Positions 35,432 to 46,381 of a stretch of DNA of 64,000 nucleotides are shown in pieces (the stretch's first letter is position 1; each line of letters begins with the position of its first letter). The stretch lies in assembly GCF_009389715.1 (NCBI RefSeq), contig NC_052405.1, positions 17,623,397 through 17,687,396 of the forward strand, read 5' to 3'. The notes beneath the pieces are model-generated. The model did not search any database. It was given only the letters and a program-made list of their open reading frames with translations, and was not told where the DNA came from. Made by a program: the position numbers and the translations under genes. The DNA is from Phoenix dactylifera (lineage: Eukaryota > Streptophyta > Magnoliopsida > Arecales > Arecaceae).

Positions 35432-38400
35432 TCATTGCTGCTTCTTGCATGCCATTCTTAGTGGGATTGGAGGGTCCGAGAAAGCACCCTCTACTATCTG
35501 ATCAAACACCCACTTGTTAGCAGCTTCAGTGTAATGAACTCCGTCCCAGCATGTCCTCTTCGAAGGATCCTCGCACGATTTTCCGACCAAAATCTCGGTG
35601 TTGTTCACAGTAATCTTCCCTCCACAACCCAAATGAGCATTATAATTGTACTTGCCACCATGCCCACAGCAAGTCACGAGAGGATGCTCAAATCCTGCAA
35701 GTAATATCAGTCCATCATCACACATTAGTCTTCTGTTTTGCTTCCTGTGTCAGATGTTGCCTGCTTCAATGTCTCTAAATTTCCTCAACTCTTAACAACA
35801 GTAAGATTCAGTCATAGTATAGAATTGCTCATAAGATGGAACTCTTTTGAGACTTACCATGCTTGTTGGCTTGGCTTATGAGCTCGTACTTAACGGAGTA
35901 GACATCCACGTAGGTGAATACGGCTAGAGGCAGGTCCTTTCTTAGCTGGTTTACGGTCTTCTTGAGCTTTACGTTGAAGAGCTTGGCCACCTCGTTGAAA
36001 GGAGCTCCGCAGCCAACCCGGTCCACCTGAGCTGCCGTGAGGAGAAGACGGTCTAAAACATATGGGAGGCAGCCGAAGGGACCAGTGTTGTGGATCCAAA
36101 AGAACCTCCCACCTTGCCCATATATATTCTGTACCCATGCCATGTTGTAGTTAAAGAGATGTCTTAATAGAGTTGTGAAACAGAAATTGTAACGTTGAGA
36201 AGTTAGTTCCAATTATTAATCATTGTAATGGAAAATAACATAAGTTTAAAAAAAAAAAGTGGGAGTGTTATTTGATAATATTAAACAAAAGAACCATTCC
36301 AACTGACTTGGAGTTTCAATTTCGAATGTAATATTTCATTTTGATAAACATCGTTAAAATTCTCAAACAATGGTTGTAATTTTCATTGCATGATAATGAC
36401 TATTTTCAGATGTTTATTATACATGTATGCATGTATGTGTAGGCCTCAGAATCATCACATCCAAGCTAGGTTATGATAATGGAGTTATCTCACTGTAGCC
36501 GATTCTCTTCGAAATTGATATTGATGGGTATACTAGTTATAATTGCCATTAGCTGACCAATCCTTTGTTCTTTGAAGCTATTTTATATTAAAACTAACCA
36601 TCAGTCGTTATAATGATATTATAATAGATAATAATAGGAAATAATGGAGTTATAAAATAAATTTTCAAAATAAAGTATTATTTTACAAAACAATACAAGT
36701 ACCAAATAATGATCATTGAATGTTATATTAGTAGATAATTATAATACTAAATAACTTATTATAACAGTGACTATTTTTTCATTAGCTCTATATATAGAGA
36801 GACAGAGGGTAGAGCTAGTGTAGGCATCCACAAAATAGCACTAGTGAGGCTGGTCTTGAGTGGACGATGATCGAGGATCCAACATATATGAACCAAGTTG
36901 TTAGGTGTAACATCTAAATTACTTAGTATAAAAAATTATGTAATTTAGAAATCTTTATTCTATGTATTGAGCAGTCAAAAAATTTAGACAATTAATGCAT
37001 GTTTTTGCTTATTGGATATACCAGATCTTCAACTTACATAATTTTTTAATAACAAGTAGTTTAGAAATAATAGATCACATCCAACAATTTAGATGATCAG
37101 TATGGATGTCAAGTGTGACCACCATCTAGAAAAAATACTCAATTAATGGCTCCTGCTTGTTGTTAATGTAACAGAACTGTCTTTGTCCATCATGACCATC
37201 CAGGAAAAGAAACTCAATTTAAAGGCCATACTAGTTATTAATGTAACTGAGCTATCTGGATTGGTGTATGTCTGACTATTGGATGGAGCTGACATTGGCA
37301 TTCTTTTACCAACACATAAATAAATGAAACCATAGCATCCAGCTTGATCATACCTTTACAACTATAGTGAACTTGTTGAGAACATCCGGGACATATGCTT
37401 TAACTTCCTCAGTTGTCATGTTATCAAAATAGCCCGAAGTGAGGTCATTTTGACCAATGTCAAAAGTATACAGAGCCCGAGAGAAGTAATCTTCAGTGGG
37501 TAATAAATCCTTGAAAACTCCTCCTGCATGAAGCCAATCAAATCCATAAGTGTTTTAATCCCTTCAGCAAAACACATTTCCATCCCAAAATTAATGGAAA
37601 TCAACTGCAAGCTAACAGTAACCAATGTAATTACCTCGTTTGTAAGCCAACTGGGATCTAGATTTGAACTGAGAGAACTGCCAGGATTGCACATCTAAGG
37701 AGAAGGGACTAAAACCACCCTGAAATAATGTTTTATTCTGTCGTCTGATCGTTGATCCTGCCGTCGCAAAATTGGCTCCATGGGAGAAATTAGTCCCGAC
37801 CGAATCAAGGTATGCACTTAGATAAGGAAGTCCCAGGCTTTGGGCTGAAGACCCACAACATAAATGGTGGAACCAGTTAGGTGGTCAATACACAGTGGCA
37901 AAAAAACTTAAAATCACTTATGACTAAATATGCATGTTGCTGGACAACTATTTAAAGCCTGGTGATCACTCCCCTGTGCTTAGCACTCAAAATTCTTGTA
38001 AAATAAAATAAATTTTTTTTGCATGAATATCCTTCTAAAAATTCAAATTTATGTGAATACTCTCTTAAAATTCATATTTAATTCTGTATCCTCATAAAAT
38101 ACTATTTAATTCTTCTAACACCATTAATAAAAATCATATTTATTTTAAATAAAAATAAAATAAAATTTTGAAATTATTTTTTTGTCCTTCATTGCGATCG
38201 TCTTAAGGGTATCCGTTAATATGGCTTGGGTCCATATACAAAAACAAGCATAAAAAAAAAAAGAATAGAATAACAATTCTAAGGATATACATATAAATAT
38301 TAATTTTAGAAGGGTATCCATATTTAAAAGGATGTTCATGAAAAAAGAAATAATAAAATAAAATAAAAACTTCTTAGTAACATTGGTGTCACCATACTAT

Positions 38401-39131
38401 TATACGGAAACAATAAATAATTTGAAAAGATAGGTTGTAAAGATGAAAAAGAGATAAGAAGTGGTTCGCGAGAGCAAGTTTTCAATCACGTTTGTATTTG
38501 CACGGTGCAAAACATTGACATGATGTCTACTAGATATGCTTTCCTTAGTGTCGGTGGTTAGTGAAGAATAATTGCAGCATCTTGTGGGACCGGCCATAGA
38601 TTAACCTTAGAGTCACATGGGCGCTTTCCGTGTGTGGGTCGGAAGCCGTCTCCTTTTGAACCCAACCTTGCTCATTGCCCTCTCCTCATAAAACACCTCA
38701 TCTTTTCTTGTTCCCTTGTGTTTGCATCATTCAATCTATCTTACCCTTTCTTCCACCAATGATCACACAGTAAGGGGTTGGAGATAGATACTACTCATTA
38801 AGTTTGTACAGAAAATATAAAAGAACTAATAAATTAAGAGGAAGAGTTACTTGGAATCATGAACTAGGAAGTGTAATTGGCATGAATACGCACCAATGAA
38901 GTCGATAATTAGGCGTCCATCGGAGTATCTCCCCGCCGGCATCCCGAAGAAGGTCTCGCCGTTGGGCGGGGGAGCAGGACCGAAAGCCGCCGATAACCCG
39001 CCGGTGTCGGAGTTGGAGTCTCCGAAGTTGAAGATGGCCGGGAAGTCACAGGGCGAGATGGAGATCGAGAGTGATGGTAGAAGAGAGCTAAGTGCTAAGA
39101 TGATGAGAGAAAAGATGGGATAAGAAGCCAT
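35432..39131 (-). CDS. GDSL esterase/lipase (ENOD8 / alpha-L-fucosidase 3-like)
   Basis: Five exons on the minus strand: 39131-38894, 37844-37635, 37523-37354, 36128-35858 and 35694-35432. All have GT-AG borders and compatible phases, giving 383 aa. The ATG at 39131 opens a signal peptide (hydrophobic residues 5-24), so the enzyme is probably secreted or in the cell wall. SGNH blocks are all present: block [11 protein letters not shown] with nucleophile Ser39, block [11 protein letters not shown] with Gly102, block III GQND with Asn175, and block [15 protein letters not shown] with Asp347 and His350. Cys pairs (TCCGHGG, LGCGGK) match the family, as does the length (about 370-390 aa). Such proteins hydrolyse acyl esters of lipids or cell-wall polymers; some members were reported as fucosidases (ENOD8/FXG1 clade). 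The substrate is not deducible. Intron 1 (38893-37845) contains a MITE. No lesion was seen. Confidence 0.93.
36877..37130. other. Part of GDSL intron 3, with dispersed-repeat motif
   Basis: Intron 3 (37353-36129) is long and AT-rich. Around 37072-37110 it carries GATCACATCCAACAATTTAG followed by ATGATCAGTATGGATGTC, the best-preserved copy of a motif also found at 23183, 25771 and 25983. It is likely a MITE inserted in the intron; ends were not defined. Confidence 0.4.
38008..38349. mobile_element. MITE in intron 1 of the GDSL gene
   Basis: The left end TTTTTTTTGCATGAATATCC and the right end (reverse complement CTTTTTTCATGAACATCC) form inverted repeats that extend imperfectly for about 80 bp (CTTCTAAAA... 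paired with ...TTTTAGAAG). End and interior words (CACCATTAATAAAAA) match the two units in the composite element at 62902-63744. The flanks are low-complexity AAAATAAAATAAA, so the target duplication cannot be set. Confidence 0.6.
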
Positions 39132-39259
39132 CAGCGCGGAGAGTGGAGAGTGATGGCAATGGAAAAATTGGGGCAAATGTTATGAGAGGAAGTGGTCGTA
39201 GGTGGGACCAATTGGCTGCATAAATTGTGGAGAATAATGCTGTCCGTATTGATGAGTTT

Positions 39260-39265
39260 CACGTG
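39260..39265 (-). promoter_or_regulatory. G-box (CACGTG) upstream of GDSL gene
   Basis: CACGTG lies about 130 bp upstream of the GDSL ATG, close to a CCAATTGG element at 39209-39216. G-boxes bind bZIP and bHLH factors (known). Its use here is inference from position alone, and no convincing TATA box was found. Confidence 0.35.
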
Positions 39266-39499
39266 CCACATCTATAACGTTTAATTTCCTTGGATTTCGG
39301 AAACACTTGTGCACTATGTCCGCTGGTATTTGAATTGGATCGCATCGAAACGGTTTCTCTCCGCGCCGAGAATCTTGCATCTAAATCATCTTCTCGAGAT
39401 CTGGGTACTATTTTGAATTTTCCCACTCTATAGTCGGGTTTTCTTTATTTCTTCGCCGTTGTGAGAATCGAAAAGATCTCATCTTATTTATGGTTTCTA

Positions 39500-39681
39500 G
39501 TGTTCAAAAATTGAAATTTCTGCTTCATTTATAAGTTGGGAATATAGTTGAGAGATTAGATGTCATATAGTCTGAAGCCCCACTATCTATTATCCAATTA
39601 CCAAATTCAAGAAAAATATGGTTGCTATATCGCTTACCAGCAAGATTGGCTTATTGTTTTTCTTAGTTGAGGAGACTTATG
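39500..39681 (-). pseudogene. Old copia fragment, part 3: end of gag and protease
   Basis: On the minus strand the frame shows ANLAGKRYSN, then FGNWIIDSGASDYMTSNLS, the copia aspartic-protease site with its DSG motif, followed by stops. It continues the gag fragment at 45257-45725 once the element at 39687-45251 is removed. It is truncated at about 39500, some 370 bp upstream of the GDSL start. Integrase and RT parts are absent. Confidence 0.8.
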
Positions 39682-39686
39682 AGTTG

Positions 39687-40036
39687 TGTTGGGCAAAATA
39701 CAAGATCCAAACGGCGAACAGAACAATGCACAGAATTGAGAGAGAAAGAAGAAGAAGAAATTGAACACAGGGATTTACGTGGTTCGGCAATGTGCCTACG
39801 TCCACGAGAGCGAAACGGCCGTAACTTTCACTATCACCAAATAACAAGGGTTACAAGATATATATAGAAAAACCCTAACCCTAGAGTCCCAATCCCTATC
39901 AGCATCCCTGGTAAAATAAAACATTACATAATTATCCCAAAGATAAATATACTCGGTCGCTTCACTCTGCTCCGTTAGAATACCAGTGTACCACTCAAAT
40001 AAGAATACCACTTAATATGAGGCACTTATTCTAACA
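39687..40036 (-). repeat. 3' LTR of the degraded copia element
   Basis: 350 bp. On the minus strand it begins TGTTAGAATAAGTG and ends TTTTGCCCAACA. It contains CTATATATATC (TATA-like) with TAGGGTTAGGGTTT, a telobox-like word, just upstream of it. Confidence 0.92.
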
Positions 40037-40048
40037 ATCTCCACCTTG
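40037..40048 (-). other. Polypurine tract of the degraded copia
   Basis: The minus strand reads CAAGGTGGAGAT directly before the TG of the 3' LTR. This is where plus-strand DNA synthesis primes in LTR elements (family knowledge). Confidence 0.7.
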
Positions 40049-40122
40049 GCGAATATTCACCCCTTAGGAGAAAAGATAACCTGGGACACCATCTGACGCT
40101 GATAGGTTGGAACACATCCTCT

Positions 40123-43100
40123 CTAACACCTAGATATATTAACCAAGTCCAAGCAATGCTTGAACTTGTTTGCAGTAACGGATTTTGTCAACATGTCTGC
40201 TGCATTTTCAGAAGTGTGAACTTTCTCGAGCAATATGTCACCGGAAGAAACCAACTCCCTGATCTTGTGATACCTTACATCTATGTGCTTGGTTCTCGCA
40301 TGATATACCTGATTCTTCGCCAAATAGATCGCACTCTGACTGTCACAATGCAACTGAATTCCACCTTGCTGAACACCCAGCTCTTTGACTAATCCCGTCA
40401 ACCACAATGCTTCCTTGGCAGCCTCAGCCACTGCTATATACTCGGACTCAGTCGTAGATAATGCAACTAGAGACTGAACCATGGACCTCCAACTGATAGG
40501 CCTTCCTGCAAGAGTGAATACATAGCCTATAGTCGACCTCCTGTCATCCAAGTCCCCTGCATAATCTGCATCAACATACCCCACGACTGAAGGATCATCC
40601 TGCTATCTGACAAACATGATACCATGGTTTGTAGTACTCCTCAAGTATCTGAAAATCCACTTGACTGCATCCCAATGCTGTCTCCCTGGATTCGCCATAA
40701 ACTTGCTCACTGCACTAACTGCATGCGCCAAATCCGGCCTGGTACAAACCATAGCATACATCAGACACCCCACTGCACTAACATATGGAACCTTTGACAT
40801 GTCTTCAATTTCTTTCTCTGTCTTTGGGTACTGTGAGGTAGACAATCTGAAATGATTCGCTAAAGGTGTGCTTACTGGCTTCGTATTACCCATGCTGAAC
40901 CTCTCCAACAGCTTTTGTATATAACTACCCTGAGATAACCACAATTTTCTGAAATCTCTGTCCCTGCGAATCTCCATCCTAAAAATCTTCTTGGCCGCGC
41001 CCAAATCTTTCATGTCAAACTCTCTACTCAACAAAGTCTTCAACTTGTTAACTTCATTCATACTCTTCGCAGCAATCAACATATCATCCACATAAAGTAA
41101 CAAAAAAATAAAAGAACCATCATCAAAGCTCCTCACATAAACACAACAGTCATACTCATATCTCCTGTAGCTAATCCGAATCATGTAGGAGTCAAAACGC
41201 TTGTACCACTGCCTCGAAGATTGCTTTAGCCCATAAAGTGACTTTCTCAATTTACAGACTAAGCGCTCCTGTCCAGGTTCTGAAAACCCTTCTGGCTGCT
41301 GCATTTAAATCTGCTCCTCCAACTCACTATGAAGAAAAGCTGTCTTTACATCCATCTGCTCTAACTCCATATCGTAATGCTACCAATGCCAACACTACCC
41401 TGATGGAAGTGTGTCTGACCACTGGGGAGAAAATCTCATCATAGTCAATACCAGCTTTCTGTGAGTATCCCTTTGCTACCAGACGTGCTTTAAACTTTTC
41501 TCCTTTTTCTGATACTGCTTCCTTTTTCTTGAACACCCACTTGCATCCTATCGCTCTCTTCCCCTCTGGAAGCTCCACCAACTTTCATATCTGATTTTTA
41601 TTTAAAGATTCCATCTCCTCCATCATAGCACCCATCCATCTACTCTTCTCCTGGCTGTGTACTGCCTCCTGAAAAGTAGTAAGATCTCCACTGCTAGTGA
41701 TTAATGCATAGAAAACCAAATCTTCAAAACCATACCTAGTTGGTGGCTTGATAGTACGCTTGGATCTGTCTGTGGTTATATTATGTTGCTCTTAATCGGC
41801 TGAGGTAGAAGTCTCTGTACCCTGAACATTATTCTCCTTGACAGAACTCTCTAACTCCACCTGCATCACCTGCTTATTGCTGCTGCAACTTTCTGGCATC
41901 TGCTTCTCTTCTTCTTGAGTACTTTTCAACATGGCTTTCTCATCAAAAACCACATCTCTGCTGATCACCACCTTGTTTGCCTTCGAATCCCAAAGCTTGT
42001 ACCCTTTCACCCCTTTCTGATACCCCAGAAAGATACACTGTCTAGACTTCGGGTCTAGCTTTGACCTCTCCTCACTAGGAATATGCACATAGGCAGGACA
42101 TCCAAATACTCTCAAATCTGAGTAATCTATCTTATTACCTGTCCATACCTCCTCTGCAACCTTACCATCTAGTGCTGCCCTCGGTGACCTGTTAATCAAG
42201 AAGCATGCCATATTTACTGCCTCTGCCCAGAAGTTTTTTGCAAGCCCTGCATTTAACTTGAGACACCGTGCTCTTTCAGCTATAGTCCTGTTTGTCCTTT
42301 CCGCCACACCGTTCTGCTGAGGTGTCTTGCGTACTGTGAAGCGTCTCTTAATCCCATGCTGCTCACAAAACTCAATGAACTTTGAATCTGTGTATTCAGT
42401 TCCATTGTCTGACCTGAGGCATTTGATCTTTCTTCCTGTCTGATTCTCTACTTCAGCTTTCCACAACTTAAACTTGACAAATATTTCTGACTTGTGCTGC
42501 ATTAAGTATACCCAGACTTTTCTCGAGAAATCATCAATGAAAGTTACGAAATATGTATGTCCACCCCGTGATGCTACTCTGACTGGTCCCCAAACATCTG
42601 TATGAATATAGTCAAGAATACCCTCTGTCTTGTGCGTGGCAGTCCTGAATTGAATCTTGTTCTGTTTTCCAAGAACACAATACTTGCAGAAATCCAGTTT
42701 GCAAGTTTTAATACCCTTCAGAAAATTTCTTTTATGCAGTTTCAGCATACCACGTTCACTCATATGACCCAGACGCATATGCCACAAGACTGTATTATCA
42801 GACTCAGACTCTGCAACAGCAACTCCACCTACAACAGTAGTCCCTATCAACCTGTAGATGTTCTCTGTTACTTTCTGCCCCTTCATCACTGTCATAGCAC
42901 CTCTACTAACCTTCATTACTCCACCTTGAGACTTGTAACAAAATCCGTTATAGTCTAAGGTACCCAATGAAATTAGATTCTTTCTCAAATCTGGAACATG
43001 TCTAACATCACACAACGTTCTAACCACACCATCAAACATAGTAATTCTGATATTCCCTATTCCAATGACTTTGCAAGATGCATCATTACCCATCAAAACG

Positions 43101-44064
43101 GAACCAGAATTAATTAACCTGTAGGTGTCAAACCAATCTTTATTGGGCGTCATATGATAGGAATATGCTGAATCCAGAATCCAAGAATCAGCGAGATGAT
43201 CTGAACTGGACGAAACTGAAAGTATGTCACCGTCACTGTCTTTGTATCTTCTTTCACTATATTTGCAGACTTAGACCCTTCAGATCTGTCATCATTTTTA
43301 CCCTTCCTTTTTTCCGAACAATTCCGCTTTATGTGACCCTGTTTTCCACACTTGTAGCATGTTATGCTCTTCTTTTTCCTGGATTTAGACCGAGATTTAC
43401 TGCGATTTGATTCATTCCTTGTGTTGCTTCTTGCACGCTCCTGGTTACCCTTCACCACTAAGCCTTCTCCTTGAGAACTCTCAGCACTGGCTTTCTTCCT
43501 CTGATGAAAACCTAACAAGGCTCCAATGGCGTCCTCTAACTCTAGGGTCTCCTTTCCCCACGTCAGAGTTGTAACAAAATTTTCGTACGTAGGAGAAGTG
43601 GGTAAAGAATGCAATAACATCAATGCTTTGTCTTCGTCTTCGAACTTCACATCAACTCGCTGCAGATCACTGATAATCTGATTGAACACGTTGATATGTT
43701 GGCTTAAATCAGCACCCTCCTCCATCTTAAGGCCATACAGTTTCTGCTTAAGATAGAGCTTGTTCGTCAACGATTTGGACATATACCGACTCTCCAATTT
43801 TGACCAAATTGCCGCCAGCGATTCCTCGTCCATGACATGATACATCACGTCATCAGCCAGACAAAGTCATATATTTGAAACAACCTTCGCCTCCAATTCC
43901 TTCCACTCTGCATTACTCATGTCATCTGGTTTCTTTCCATATAGGGCCTTTACCATACCCTGTGATACTAACAGATCCTTCACCCTCCTCTGCCATAGCC
44001 CGAAATTTTCAATTCCATCGAACTTTATCACATCGAACTTCGCAGAAGATATCCCTACAATCAT
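40123..44064 (-). pseudogene. Copia gag-pol polyprotein, broken (Tnt1-like)
   Basis: Minus-strand coding remnant from the ATG at 44064 to the stop at 40123. Gag includes FGLWQRRVKDLL and a CCHC knuckle (CYKCGKQGHIKRNC, about 43355-43315). Protease has LDSAYSYHMTP, the active-site region with DSA in place of DSG. Integrase shows LWHMRLGHMSE, HTDVWGPV, RSDNGTEY and TPQQNGVAER, so the DDE triad is present. RT shows LLYVDDM, and RNase H shows [17 protein letters not shown] and CDSQSAI. Lesions: a stop after residue SNI in gag (about 43868), a frameshift at the gag-PR join near 43150-43210, a stop at 41792, a stop and frameshift between 41582 and 41305, and a stop at about 40603. It cannot make a full polyprotein. 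Confidence 0.92.
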
Positions 44065-44937
44065 ATCTTTTTGCAAAATAAATTAGAGAAAAATAGGATC
44101 TGATGAAAATAAAAAATACCAGAAACCCCCTCTTCTCCTAGGTCAGAACGCGCGCACGGGAGAGACTCCTCTTCCGGATCTGTCGCACGGCGCAGTGAAA
44201 ACGCAGCAGACGGCGGCGCACGGACAATGGTGGGGCACCTGCGGCGGAGCTCTCGGCGGGTTGGGTTCTCCTTTTCGCTCGGTCGGGGCACAGCCACGGT
44301 CGGCCGATCAGGGTTCTCCTCTCCTCCTGTTCTCAGGATCCACCAAGAGCACGGCACCCTCACACGGGAAAAGGGAAAGGATCTTGTTTCGTTGGAGAAG
44401 AAAAGCCTTCTTTCTCAGGAGCCACCGCAAAAACAACCAGAAGCCCACGCGACGGGAAGAAGAGTGCTTGGGGAAGAAGACGCCTTGGGGAAGGCGTCCT
44501 ACACCACGTGAAACACTTGGGAGAGAGAAGAAACTCTCCCCTTTTCCTTCCTTCACGTGAATCACCTCCTACGGCTTGGAACAACCCCTCCTGTGAAACC
44601 AACCTTGCAGAAGACCCCCTCCTCGCGTGAAGGAAAACACCCACGATCTTTTTTTTTTTTTTTGTTTACGGCTTGGGAAGGATGCCACCTAAGAACCCAC
44701 GGGAGAGATTATTCCGCTTGGGAACCCACCGTGAAGAAGAAAAAAGCTTCTTCACGTTTCCGACTCTGGGAAGAGAAGACAGAAACCCAAAAAACCCCAC
44801 CCCCAGGGAAGAAACCTCTTCTCGTTTCCTTGGTTTCGTCGCTGCCTTCAAGGCAGAACTCACGCTCCCCAAAGAGAAGCGCCCCCACGAAGAACCGCAC
44901 CCACGGCAGCCCAAACAAAATTTTTTGCAACTTTGCA
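44065..44937 (-). other. Untranslated leader of the degraded copia
   Basis: About 870 bp between the primer-binding site and gag. It is GC- and purine-rich, which creates several overlapping open frames of 85-160 codons on both strands. None resembles a protein family, and they are read as chance frames. Confidence 0.6.
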
Positions 44938-44949
44938 GCTCTGATATCA
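44938..44949 (-). other. Primer-binding site of the degraded copia
   Basis: The minus strand reads TGATATCAGAGC, two bases inside the 5' LTR. It differs at one base from TGGTATCAGAGC, the complement of the initiator tRNA-Met 3' end used by most plant LTR elements. Confidence 0.8.
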
Positions 44950-44951
44950 AT

Positions 44952-45251
44952 TATTGGGCAAAATACAGGATCCAAACGGCGAACAGAACAATACACAGAA
45001 TTAAGAGAGGCTACGTCCACGGGAGCGAAACGGCCGTAACTTTCACTATCACCAAATAGCAAAGGTTACAATATATATATAAAAAAACCCTAACTCTAGA
45101 GTCTCAATCCCTATCAGCATCCCTGGTAAAATAAAATATTATATAATTATTCCAAAGATAAATATACACGGTCGCTTCGCTCCGCTCCGTTAGAATACCA
45201 GTATACCACTCAAATAAGAATACCACTTAATATGAACCACTTATTCTAACA
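44952..45251 (-). repeat. 5' LTR of the degraded copia element
   Basis: 300 bp. It aligns to 39687-40036 but lacks about 50 bp (the GAAGAAGAAGAAATTGAAC to GGCAATGTG part). Its inner end has mutated from CA to TA on the minus strand (TGCCCAATA). Confidence 0.9.
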
Positions 45252-45256
45252 AGTTG

Positions 45257-45725
45257 TTTGTATTAGCTAGCAGTTTACTTGGGCGTATGAGAGGCTTCAG
45301 CATCCTCACTAGCAATGTAGGGAATGTTATTAGCGAAAACAACAGCATAAGGGCAAGACACTTGAGTAACAGGCTCATTTTCTTGGGGTTTAATGTTCTG
45401 CCATGCTTTGATTGAATACGATTTTGTGGTGCCCAATTTTGAGGATGGCCAACAAACTTGTAGCTAGTTTCTCCAGTGTAATCGGACAGCCCACAATAAG
45501 TACAAGAAAGTTTCTTTTTGTCTTTGCTTATATTCTTCTCACTGTTGGATCAGCCTTCTTTGGTGGTGAATGCTACTATTTCAACACGAGGTACGTTAGA
45601 ATAAGCCAATGCTTGTTGTTTTTCTCCTTGACATGCCAAAGAATAGGCTTTGTTAACATTAGGAAAAGAATCCATTGCTAATATTTGTGTACAAAATGTG
45701 GCAAAATTATCATTCAATCCCATCA
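45257..45725 (-). pseudogene. Old copia fragment, part 2: gag C-terminal region
   Basis: On the minus strand from 45725 the frame reads FLMGLNDNFATFCTQILAMD, then NVNKAYSLACQGEKQQALAY. This is the copia-type gag (UBN2-like) central region. Further along is a decayed zinc-knuckle segment (CTYCG at about 45508-45494) followed by KFVGHPQNW. Stops interrupt it. It joins to 50977-51745 on one side and to 39500-39681 on the other, because both intact-ended copia elements inserted into it. Confidence 0.8.
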
Positions 45726-45730
45726 AAAAT

Positions 45731-46319
45731 TGTTGGCCAAGTCCCACCTTATGTGAGGTGGGACCCAGCAATTTAAATAAAGAAAAAAAAAAGGGGGAAA
45801 CAAAAAGAGGGAAAAGAGGGGTTAGGGTTTATTATTCTATTAGAGGGTGGATGAGAAGAAAAAAAAAAAGAAGGTAGCCGTCTTGGGAGAAGTGCTTGTG
45901 GAATCCATCTCAAGGAGGAGGTGAAGATCTTATTCAAGGCATTTCAAGAGGAAGAAGAACCTTGTGCAAACCTACACTCGGTGAGATTGTTCCATTTTAT
46001 TATTGGAGCCTAAACTCTTTTTCATATAAACTCTTTGTTTGTGATCCAAGGAAGAGATCCTTGATGTATGTGATCCTCTAGCTTAGCCTAGAGAAGATAC
46101 TTTGTAAGCCCATTATTGTTGATAGTGGAGGTTTGTGGTGGACTTAGGTCCGGTGGTTTTTTCCCCTCATATTGGAGGGTTTTCCACCTAAAAATTCTTG
46201 TCTCTTTCTTGTGGTTTGTTTTTTTGGTGGTTCTTACATTGATTAATTATTGTGGTATTCTCATTCTACTCACACAAAGATAGGAAAGTTTTCATCTAGT
46301 GAAGGGGTCTTTCCTAACA
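45731..46319 (+). repeat. 5' LTR of the young copia
   Basis: It starts TGTTGGCCAAGTCCC and ends TTTCCTAACA. A TTTAAATAAAG TATA-like word lies at about 45772, and GGGGTTAGGGTTT at about 45817 carries a telobox. Confidence 0.95.
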
Positions 46320-46321
46320 AG

Positions 46322-46333
46322 TGGTATCAGAGC
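46322..46333 (+). other. Primer-binding site of the young copia
   Basis: TGGTATCAGAGC, two bases after the 5' LTR, an exact complement of the plant initiator tRNA-Met 3' end. The match continues partly into AAGGTTT. Confidence 0.92.
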
Positions 46334-46381
46334 AAGGTTTTGTGCCTACAAGGTGTTTGATAAAATTCTTGTGTGACTCGA

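Larger units (their letters stand above)
39687..45251 (-). mobile_element. Ty1/copia retrotransposon, Tnt1-like, degraded
   Basis: A complete but inactive minus-strand element of 5,565 bp. LTRs lie at 39687-40036 (3' LTR) and 44952-45251 (5' LTR), with TSD AGTTG on both sides (39682-39686 and 45252-45256). Inside the 5' LTR there is a primer-binding site, a leader of about 870 bp, and gag-PR-IN-RT-RNase H in copia order. The minus strand reads AAGGTGGAGAT immediately before the 3' LTR, a polypurine tract. LTRs differ at about 22 of roughly 300 aligned bases plus one 50-bp gap, so the insertion is much older than the copia at 45731. Protein similarity is to the TNT1-94-type polyprotein (Tork lineage, inferred). 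Confidence 0.93.

Noticed and set aside
44195..45062. Several overlapping open frames of 85-160 codons on both strands
   Set aside because: They lie in the GC-rich untranslated leader and 5' LTR of the degraded copia, overlap each other in many frames and resemble no protein family.
46373..46381. Polyprotein start at GTG 46373
   Set aside because: Plant translation starts at ATG; the in-frame ATG at 46382 is nine bases downstream and gives a normal gag start.
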